Positions 6,381 through 12,292 of a stretch of 17,320 nt of DNA are shown here, in pieces. Origin of the DNA: Mayfieldus profundus. Its GTDB lineage: Bacteria > Actinomycetota > Thermoleophilia > Solirubrobacterales > 70-9. Made by a program: the position numbers and the translations under genes. The notes beneath the pieces were generated by a model. It saw nothing but the letters and a program-made list of their open reading frames with translations, was not told where the DNA came from and searched no databases. The stretch lies in NCBI GenBank assembly GCA_038040325.1, contig JBBPIM010000039.1:1-17320 (forward strand), read 5' to 3'. Within the stretch, counting starts at the first letter, position 1, and every line of letters begins with the position of its first letter.

Positions 6381-8041
6381 CAGCTCCTCTCGATGTCCTT
6401 GCCGGCTCCGCCCACGCAGGTGTCGTTGCCGCCCTTGCCCAGCAGCTTGTCGGCTCCGCCGCCGCCGACCAGCTTGTCGTTGCCGCCGCCGCCGACCAGC
6501 TTGTCCGCGCCGCCCTGACCGTAGAGCTTGTCCTTGCCGCCGCCGCCCTTGACGGTGTCCTTGCCGCCCTTGGCGCAGACCAGGTCGTTGCCGCCCTTTG
6601 CCCTGATCGTGTCCTTCTTGGTGGTGCCAACGATCACGTCCCTCTTGTTGGTTCCGTTGAAGGTGCGGGCAAGGCCCGCCCGCGGGAAGATCGTCGCGGT
6701 CTTGCCCTTGCACTTGGGTGGCGTGGCACCTGCGCCCGCGCCAGCTCCGCCGGCACCGGCACCCGCGGCCGCCGGCTGTAACTCGAAGGCGCCGATGTCG
6801 GCGCCGTTTGCCCCGACCGCGGCCGAGTTGGGGATGGACGGGAAATCGAACGGGCGCGGCAGGCCGCGCTGATCCGTACCCGACAGAGAGCCCTTGTCAA
6901 CCGCGGGGCTCGTCGCCGGCAGCGCCGTGGTCTGAGTCGGGCCTCCGTTGTTGGCAAGCGGCCCCAGCTCGGGATCCTGGCCGGTGATGTTGCTGTTCGG
7001 CACGGTCTCGTTGACCGGATCGGGGCCCTCGATCAGGCTGAACGCGGCGTCGAAAGATCCCCGCACATCCGGATAGGCGACATTGGCGATGTTGTCGGCA
7101 ACGATCGTGTCGACCAGCGACATGGTGGTGAAGTAGACGTTGTTGTTCGAAGAGAGCCCGGCGCCATAGCTGGCGGTATTGGCGGAGATCGTTGAGCTCT
7201 CGATCGTCGCGTTGGTGCCGAAGGCCTCGACACCACCGCCGTGATAGTTGACCGCCGTGTTGTCATAGATCGTGGAGTTGCGGATGGTCATGCTGTCGTC
7301 GCCGCTGTAGACCCCACCTCCCCCGAAGTTAAGGGCGTGGTTGTCGACGATGGTCGAGTTCTCGATCGTGAGGTCGGTTCCGTAGCTGAAGATCGCGCCA
7401 CCGGACCCCGCGGCGGTGTTGCCGGTCAGCGTCGATGACTGCACGGTGAGCGTGCCGAGGTAGACGGCGATCGCCCCCCCGTCGCCATAGCTCCCAGTCG
7501 CATCGCTTCCGCTCACGACCGAGTTCGAGATCGTCACGTCGGGACCGGGCGCGGCGCCGCCGATGCCGATAGCGCCCCCGTTGAAGCCGTAGGTGAAGCC
7601 GTTGGTAAGCGTGAGGCCATCGATCAGGACGTCCTCGCCTCCATTGGCCGTAAAGATGCTGAAGATCCGATCCGAGCCCATCCCGTCGACGGTGATCTGA
7701 CCCGGGCCAGGGCCCAGTACCCGGATTGGGTTGTCGATGGCGAGATAACCCTGAGTGAGCCCGATTGCGCCGCTCAACCCCGAGGCGAACACGACGTCGT
7801 CGCTCGGGGTGGTCAGATTGGCGTTGTAAACGGCGTCGCGAAGCGTGCAGGTCGCGTCGCAGATCAGGTCGCCGGCGTCGCCTCCGGTATTGACCGGGAA
7901 GGTGTCGGCCTGAGCCGTGCCGCCGGCCGCCAGGGTGGCGCCGATCGTCAGCCCCGCGCCGGCCGCGAGCCGCCGGCGGGTCGAGCCCAGGGTTCGGTGC
8001 CTGCGCCGCTTCTGCTGCATTCTGCGCCGCCGTCTACTCAA
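6377..8041 (-). CDS. Secreted beta-helix protein with CSLREA-like domain and RTX-type tail (paralogue 2)
   Basis: The product is 554 aa from a TTG start (8039-8041). I chose TTG because GAGGAG lies 6 nt before it and the promoter is just upstream; an ATG seven codons in would shorten the Arg-rich n-region, and the frame open further upstream runs into the promoter. The layout matches paralogue 1: Arg/Lys-rich leader with hydrophobic core and AQA cleavage site, a CSLREA-like segment (ICDATCTLRDAVYNAN), beta-helix repeats (ENSTIVDN, RNSTIYDN, ESSTISAN), a Gly/Ala linker, then residues 442-554 with four Cys and GGGGxDKL-type RTX nonapeptides. The tail is one nonapeptide shorter than in paralogue 1. 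It is probably exported, with calcium-stabilised folding. Unlike paralogue 1 it has no lipoprotein gene behind it. Function unknown. Confidence 0.85.
   Translation of the reverse strand: MSRRRRRMQQKRRRHRTLGSTRRRLAAGAGLTIGATLAAGGTAQADTFPVNTGGDAGDLICDATCTLRDAVYNANLTTPSDDVVFASGLSGAIGLTQGYLAIDNPIRVLGPGPGQITVDGMGSDRIFSIFTANGGEDVLIDGLTLTNGFTYGFNGGAIGIGGAAPGPDVTISNSVVSGSDATGSYGDGGAIAVYLGTLTVQSSTLTGNTAAGSGGAIFSYGTDLTIENSTIVDNHALNFGGGGVYSGDDSMTIRNSTIYDNTAVNYHGGGVEAFGTNATIESSTISANTASYGAGLSSNNNVYFTTMSLVDTIVADNIANVAYPDVRGSFDAAFSLIEGPDPVNETVPNSNITGQDPELGPLANNGGPTQTTALPATSPAVDKGSLSGTDQRGLPRPFDFPSIPNSAAVGANGADIGAFELQPAAAGAGAGGAGAGAGATPPKCKGKTATIFPRAGLARTFNGTNKRDVIVGTTKKDTIRAKGGNDLVCAKGGKDTVKGGGGKDKLYGQGGADKLVGGGGNDKLVGGGGADKLLGKGGNDTCVGGAGKDIERSC
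6441..6504 (-). repeat. 27-bp-period repeat in the RTX2 tail
   Basis: The string GCCGCCGCCGACCAGCTTGT (plus-strand reading) occurs twice, 27 bp apart, with a further degenerate AGCTTGT copy upstream. It encodes consecutive GGGGxDKLV nonapeptides. The flanking bases of each unit differ, so this array is older or more diverged than the perfect one in RTX1. Confidence 0.7.
6561..6595 (-). repeat. Direct repeat shared by the RTX paralogues (copy 2)
   Basis: Identical over 35 bp to 1254-1288 and in the same orientation. Recombination between the copies would remove the sulfotransferase fusion and acyl-CoA synthetase genes and leave one hybrid RTX gene. Confidence 0.9.
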
Positions 8042-8047
8042 TCGCTT

Positions 8048-8053
8048 CTCCTC
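8048..8053 (-). promoter_or_regulatory. Shine-Dalgarno that decides the TTG start of RTX2
   Basis: GAGGAG lies 6 nt before the TTG at 8041 on the minus strand. The corresponding position before paralogue 1 holds AAGAGGAGG, and the first codons of both genes align, so TTG is preferred over the downstream ATG. Confidence 0.65.
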
Positions 8054-8091
8054 GGTAGTCGACGGCCCTCGGGGGACCGCCGGTCGGGCCC

Positions 8092-8121
8092 AAACTATTC
8101 CCCTGGCGGCGCGCTTGTCAA
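8092..8121 (-). promoter_or_regulatory. Housekeeping sigma-type promoter of RTX2
   Basis: TTGACA (8116-8121), a perfect -35 consensus, is followed after 18 bp by TAGTTT (8092-8097). The expected transcript start is near 8085, with a leader of about 44 nt. Spacing and hexamers parallel the RTX1 promoter. Confidence 0.65.
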
Positions 8122-8123
8122 TA

Positions 8124-8142
8124 CCCGATTTCGGGAACTCCC
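8124..8142. promoter_or_regulatory. Overlapping palindromes just upstream of the RTX2 -35 box
   Basis: CCCGA (8124-8128) and TCGGG (8131-8135) form a perfect repeat with a 2-bp centre, starting 2 bp beyond the -35 box. It overlaps a second one, GGGA (8133-8136) with TCCC (8139-8142). The position suits an activator or repressor site. The sequence differs from the palindromes at the RTX1 promoter, and short GC palindromes are common in high-GC DNA. Confidence 0.3.
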
Positions 8143-8170
8143 GGCCCACCGGCCCGCGAGCCCGGTCGGC

Positions 8171-8176
8171 TAGATT
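8171..8176 (+). promoter_or_regulatory. Possible -10 box of the aminotransferase gene
   Basis: TAGATT fits the TAGnnT pattern of other boxes in this window and would give a leader of about 20 nt that contains the Shine-Dalgarno AAGGAG (8193-8198). I see no matching -35 box. Confidence 0.35.
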
Positions 8177-8203
8177 GGCTGGGCAACCAGTCAAGGAGAG
8201 CCG

Positions 8204-9592
8204 ATGACCGTTGAGACCACCGCAGGCGGGGAGTCGGCGATCGACCGCAAGCGGATCGAATCGCTGACCGAGGGGCAGATGGCCTCGTTTCGCGAGCGCA
8301 CGGGGCGCTCGGCGGAGTACTACGAGCGCGCGATCAAGGTGATGCCCAACGGCGTGCCCTCCTCCTTTCAGTCCAACGATCCCTGGCCGGTCTACGTGGA
8401 GCGCGGCTACGGCGCTCAGGTCTGGGACGTGGACGGAAACGAATACACCGACTTCCACAACGGCTTCGGCGTGATGTGCATCGGCCACGCCAACCAGACG
8501 GTCAGCACGGCGGTCAAGAACCGGGTTGACCTGGGCACCCACTTCGCCGCCCCCACCGAGGGATCGATCGCCGTCGCCGAGGAGCTCTCGCGGCGCTTCG
8601 GCCTGCCCCAGTGGCGCTTCACCAACTCCGGCACCGAGTCCACGATGGACGCCGTCCACATCTCCCGCGGCGCCACCGGGCGCGATGGGATCCTCAAGAT
8701 CGAGGGGTCCTACCACGGCCACCACGACGCGGTGATGGTCTCCGTCTACCCGCCCCTGGAGGCGCTCGGCGACCGCGACGACCCGATCAGCGTTCCTTAC
8801 GGCGCCGGCTATCCGAAGGCGCTCACCGACCTCACCCACTCGGTCCCCTTCAACGACGCGGAGGCACTAGAGAGTGTTCTGGAGGAGATCGGCGACAGCG
8901 TCGCCGGCCTGATCATGGAGCCGGCGATGATGAACATCAACATCATCCCGCCCAACGACGGCTACCTCGAGCGCGTCCGCGAGCTGACCTCTCAGCACGG
9001 CGTGAAGCTGATCTTCGACGAGGTCAAGACCGGCGCCACGATCTCATCGGGCGGCGCCACGAAGCGCTTCGGTGTCACGCCGGACATAGTCACCCTGGCG
9101 AAAGCGACCTGCGGGGGCTATCCGGGCGGCGCGATCGGGATGAGCGAGGAGCTGGCCGCGATCGTCGCCGACGGCACCGTGCACCAGTACGGCACCTTCA
9201 ACGGCAACCCGCTGGTGATGGCGGCCGCCGAGGCGACCCTGACCGACGTGCTGACCGAGGAGGCCTACACCAAGCTGGAGGCCTCCAACCGCAAGCTGCT
9301 GGACGGCTGCCAGCGCATCATCGACGAGTACGGGCTTCCCGCCTACACCGAGGGGCTTGGAGCCAAGGGCTGCGTGATCTTCTCGCCGGAGCGGATGTAC
9401 GAGTACCGCGACTACCTCACCAAGGTCGACGACGATCTCGCCACGCTCGCCTGGCTGTACCACATGAACCACGGCATCTTCATGACCCCGGGCGTCGAGG
9501 AGGAGTGGACCCTGTCGATCGCCCACACGGACGAGGACCTGCAGCACTACCTCGACGCATTCGAGGCGTTCGCCAAGGACGTGAGCGGCTAG
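8204..9592 (+). CDS. Class III (GSAM-like) PLP-dependent aminotransferase
   Basis: The product is 462 aa of the acetylornithine/glutamate-1-semialdehyde aminotransferase group, a cytoplasmic PLP enzyme that moves an amino group between an amino donor and a carbonyl acceptor. Visible motifs: NSGTEST (141-147) for the PLP phosphate, SYHGHHD (169-175), FDEV (271-274) with the Asp that pairs with the PLP ring nitrogen, Lys300 in TLAKATCGGYPGGA as the Schiff-base lysine, and TFNGNP (331-336). FDEVKTG has Lys where relatives usually have Met, Ile or Gln. Glutamate-1-semialdehyde mutase itself is usually about 430 aa and no haem gene is nearby, so hemL is not claimed. AAGGAG 5 nt before the ATG supports the start. 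Its stop overlaps the convergent ACT gene in CTAG. Substrate unknown. Confidence 0.88.
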   Translation: MTVETTAGGESAIDRKRIESLTEGQMASFRERTGRSAEYYERAIKVMPNGVPSSFQSNDPWPVYVERGYGAQVWDVDGNEYTDFHNGFGVMCIGHANQTVSTAVKNRVDLGTHFAAPTEGSIAVAEELSRRFGLPQWRFTNSGTESTMDAVHISRGATGRDGILKIEGSYHGHHDAVMVSVYPPLEALGDRDDPISVPYGAGYPKALTDLTHSVPFNDAEALESVLEEIGDSVAGLIMEPAMMNINIIPPNDGYLERVRELTSQHGVKLIFDEVKTGATISSGGATKRFGVTPDIVTLAKATCGGYPGGAIGMSEELAAIVADGTVHQYGTFNGNPLVMAAAEATLTDVLTEEAYTKLEASNRKLLDGCQRIIDEYGLPAYTEGLGAKGCVIFSPERMYEYRDYLTKVDDDLATLAWLYHMNHGIFMTPGVEEEWTLSIAHTDEDLQHYLDAFEAFAKDVSG

Positions 9593-9960
9593 AGCGAAGC
9601 GCGCGCGGCGTCGAGGTCGTCGGTGACGACCACCACCTTGACGCCGCCGTAGGTGGTGTAGGCGAGCTCGATGTTGACGCCGGCCTCGGAGAGGCTGCGG
9701 CCGACCTCGCCAAGGCTTCCCGGCTTGTCCTCGATGTCGATCACCAGCGCCTCGCGCTCGTCCGCCACACCCATCCCGGCAGCCTCGATCGCCTGGCGCG
9801 CGTCCTTCGGGTCGTCGACCAGGATGTGGATCACGCCGCGCCCCTCCCCTGTGAACGCGCACATCCCGAGGATGTTGACCCCGGCCGAGCCTGTCGCTCC
9901 TCCGAGGCGCCCCAACTCGCCGGGACGGTCCTCGAGCACGACAGTTAGGTCGGTCGCCAT
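9589..9960 (-). CDS. Small tandem ACT-domain protein
   Basis: The product is 123 aa made almost entirely of two ACT domains, at about 4-65 and 70-120. Each begins with the typical strand-turn-helix signature (EDRPGELGRLG and EDKPGSLGEVG), followed by GVNI and a beta strand. ACT pairs bind small ligands, often amino acids, and regulate a partner enzyme or act alone; no catalytic domain is attached. Ligand and partner are unknown. It lies 32 nt after the PAS-GGDEF-EAL gene in the same direction but has its own TAGGTT box 9 nt before the ATG and no clear Shine-Dalgarno, so it may be transcribed separately as a near-leaderless mRNA. It ends in a shared CTAG with the aminotransferase. Confidence 0.82.
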   Translation of the reverse strand: MATDLTVVLEDRPGELGRLGGATGSAGVNILGMCAFTGEGRGVIHILVDDPKDARQAIEAAGMGVADEREALVIDIEDKPGSLGEVGRSLSEAGVNIELAYTTYGGVKVVVVTDDLDAARASL

Positions 9961-9969
9961 CGCGACCGC

Positions 9970-9975
9970 AACCTA
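9970..9975 (-). promoter_or_regulatory. Possible -10 box for a near-leaderless ACT mRNA
   Basis: TAGGTT ends 9 nt before the ATG at 9960 on the minus strand. No Shine-Dalgarno is visible between them and no good -35 box lies upstream. Confidence 0.35.
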
Positions 9976-9992
9976 ACAGTTGGCGGGCGCCG

Positions 9993-12179
9993 CTACTCCC
10001 AGCTCTCGGCGACCGCGACGGGCCTGCCGACGTGGAAGCCCTGTGCCATGTCGACGCCGATCTCGCGGAGCAGCGCCATCGTCGCCGGCTCCTCGACGTA
10101 CTCGGCGATCGTCTGCTTGCCGAGCCCGCGCGCGATCTGCACGATCGCCCTCACGGTGAGCTGATCGGCATCGCTTTTTGCAAGATCGCGCACGAAGTCG
10201 CCGTCGATCTTGATCAGGTCGAAGGGCAGGTGCTTGAGGTAGTAGAAGGGCCCGAAGCCGGAGCCGTAGTCGTCGATCGCGATCGAGCAGCCGAACTCGG
10301 TTATGCGGTCGGCGAATGTCGCCGCGGTCTCGAAGTTGTGGATCGCGGCGGTCTCGGTGATCTCGAACGTGATTCCGGCGGGGTTGGCGTCACCCTCGTC
10401 GAGCTCGCGCTCGATGTACTCGAGCACGCCGAGGTCGGTGACCGAGCTGCTCGAGAGGTTGACGTGCAGCGATTCGGGGGCCCCATGCCCGTTTCCGTTG
10501 CCACCCTGCCGCTCACCGAGGATCCTCAGTGCCTCGTGCACCACCCAGCGGTCGAGCTCCTGCACCATCCCGAATTGCTCGGCGGTCTCGATGAAGCGGC
10601 CGGCGGGCACCAACTCACCGCCCTCGATGCCCATCCGCAGCAACAGCTCGTGGCGGTCCACCTCGCCCGAGTTGAGGTCGACGATCGGCTGGTGGTAGAG
10701 CTCGAGGCGGTCGTGCGCCAGGGCCTCGCGAATCCGCGCGGTCGTGCTGAGTCCGGCGTGCATGCGAGAGGACGACTCGTCGGACCCGTCGACCAGCACG
10801 ACCCGGTTGCGTCCCTCCTGCTTGGCCTCGTACATCGCAAGGTCCGCCGCGACCAGGACTGCCTCGGCGCCGACCCCGGTGTTCGCCCCGAACATCGCGA
10901 TTCCGATGCTGACCGTGATCCGCGACGGCATGCTGGCCGCAACCTCCCTGCTCACGTCTGCGCGTAGGTCCTCCGCCAGGTGCAGCGCTCCGTCGCGGTC
11001 GGTCTGAGGCAGCAACACCGCGAACTCGTCGCCGGACAGCCTGGAAACCGAGTCGGAGCTGCGAGCGCGCTCGCGCAGCAGCCCGGAGACCCTGCGGATC
11101 AGGTTGTCCCCGGCCTGGTGGCCGGCCAGGTCGTTGACGTTCTTGAAGCGGTCGACGTCGATGATCAGCACCGCGCCCTGGCCGCCGTAGCGGGCGTTGA
11201 AGCCGAGCTGCTGCTCCAGGTCGACCTGGAAGCGGCGCCTGTTCATCAGGCCGGTCAGCGAATCGTGATCGGCGAGGTGGCGAAGGCGCTGCTCGAAGCG
11301 ACGGCGTTCGCCGATGTCCTGCAGCTGCAGGATGCCGTATAGCGAGCCCTGCTCCCCGTCGCGGGCCAGCGAGAGGCTCATCTGAACCCACATCTGGTGG
11401 CCCTCCTTGTGCTCGCAGCGCTTATCCACCGAGTAGGAGTCGAGCGTTCCCGCCAGCAGGCTCTTGCGCTTGGGGGAGTCGAGCTGGCGATCCTCGCGCA
11501 CGGTGATCTCTTCGAGGGTCGAGGCGAGCAGCTCGTCCTCGCCGTACCCGGTGATCGAGCACATCGCCCGGTTCACCGTCTGGAACCGGCCCTCGTCGCC
11601 CGGCTCCATCGAGACCAGTGCGACTCCGATCGGCGCGTGCTCGAAGGCGTTTCGGAAGCGGACCTCGGCAGCCCTGCGTGCCGCCTCAGCCTCGGCCAAC
11701 TCGGTGATGTCCTGGCAGACGCCGACCAGCCGCACGACCTCGCCTGCACCGTTGGTCACCGCCTGGCCGTGGCAGCGAAGGGTACGCAGCGATTCGTCGG
11801 CAAGCTGGATGCGGTGCTCGGTCAAATAGGGGTCGTGCGAATCCAGGGTCCCCTCCACCTTCTGCTGCACCATCTCCCGGTCGTCGGGATGGACGCGGTC
11901 CATGTAGGCCTCGAGGGTGGCGGCAAACTGCCCGGGCTCGAGCCCGAAGATGCGGTAGAGCTCATCCGACCAGGTGACGCGGTTCTCGGCGACGACCCAC
12001 TCCCAGCTGCCGAGGCGGGCGAGCCTTTGCGCCTCGGCCATGCGCTCCGCCGCCTCGCGCAGCTCGGCCTCGGTGTCCAGCGCCCCCTGGAGGGCCTGGG
12101 CGACTGTCTCGCGATCTCTGGGCGCCACTCCCTCGAGCAGCTCATCCAGGGTCGCGGTGGGATCGGTCCCCGCGCTCAC
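9993..12179 (-). CDS. PAS-PAS-GGDEF-EAL cyclic-di-GMP signalling protein
   Basis: The product is 728 aa and soluble, with no membrane segment. A short N-terminal helix leads to PAS 1 (about 53-162, PAS_3-like, with RVHPDDRE) and PAS 2 (about 172-292). The GGDEF domain (about 298-465) has SGDEF at 382-386, and an inhibitory I-site R373xxD376 lies five residues before it. The EAL domain (about 480-725) has Glu511 in ELL, Asn574, Glu609, Asp636-Asp637, Lys657, Glu693 and Gln713, so the metal and catalytic residues of a phosphodiesterase appear to be kept. It could make and break cyclic di-GMP; the first Gly of GGDEF is Ser, so cyclase activity is less sure than hydrolysis. The first in-frame start is GTG, right after a stop codon, without a clear Shine-Dalgarno. 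The PAS domains suggest sensing of a cytosolic signal. Confidence 0.92.
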   Translation of the reverse strand: MSAGTDPTATLDELLEGVAPRDRETVAQALQGALDTEAELREAAERMAEAQRLARLGSWEWVVAENRVTWSDELYRIFGLEPGQFAATLEAYMDRVHPDDREMVQQKVEGTLDSHDPYLTEHRIQLADESLRTLRCHGQAVTNGAGEVVRLVGVCQDITELAEAEAARRAAEVRFRNAFEHAPIGVALVSMEPGDEGRFQTVNRAMCSITGYGEDELLASTLEEITVREDRQLDSPKRKSLLAGTLDSYSVDKRCEHKEGHQMWVQMSLSLARDGEQGSLYGILQLQDIGERRRFEQRLRHLADHDSLTGLMNRRRFQVDLEQQLGFNARYGGQGAVLIIDVDRFKNVNDLAGHQAGDNLIRRVSGLLRERARSSDSVSRLSGDEFAVLLPQTDRDGALHLAEDLRADVSREVAASMPSRITVSIGIAMFGANTGVGAEAVLVAADLAMYEAKQEGRNRVVLVDGSDESSSRMHAGLSTTARIREALAHDRLELYHQPIVDLNSGEVDRHELLLRMGIEGGELVPAGRFIETAEQFGMVQELDRWVVHEALRILGERQGGNGNGHGAPESLHVNLSSSSVTDLGVLEYIERELDEGDANPAGITFEITETAAIHNFETAATFADRITEFGCSIAIDDYGSGFGPFYYLKHLPFDLIKIDGDFVRDLAKSDADQLTVRAIVQIARGLGKQTIAEYVEEPATMALLREIGVDMAQGFHVGRPVAVAESWE

Positions 12180-12188
12180 CCTAAGAAC

Positions 12189-12217
12189 AGGCTAGGGGCC
12201 GCCCCCCGCCTGCACAA
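12189..12217 (-). promoter_or_regulatory. Candidate promoter of the PAS-GGDEF-EAL gene, near-leaderless
   Basis: On the minus strand TTGTGC (12212-12217) and TAGCCT (12189-12194) are 17 bp apart. The -10 box ends 9 nt before the GTG, so the mRNA would start within a few bases of the codon. The -35 box matches the consensus only in its TTG. Confidence 0.45.
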
Positions 12218-12279
12218 GATCATTTTCGGGTAGCGATTCGGCCATGCGTGCCTGGGCACTGGCCGCAGGTCCCGTCGCG

Positions 12280-12285
12280 TAGGCT
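12280..12285 (+). promoter_or_regulatory. Possible -10 box giving a leaderless YyaL-like mRNA
   Basis: TAGGCT ends 7 nt before the ATG at 12293, the distance expected between a -10 box and the first transcribed base. There is no Shine-Dalgarno and no clear -35 box. Confidence 0.4.
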
Positions 12286-12292
12286 GAAATGC

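Noticed and set aside
8042..8839. Upstream extension of the RTX2 reading frame to 820 codons
   Set aside because: The extension is antisense to the aminotransferase gene and passes through the RTX2 promoter and Shine-Dalgarno; the TTG start with GAGGAG fits the paralogue.
8204..9592. Calling the aminotransferase hemL (glutamate-1-semialdehyde mutase)
   Set aside because: The PLP motifs fit the wider family, but the N-terminal extension, the FDEVKTG variant and the lack of tetrapyrrole genes nearby do not support that specific assignment.
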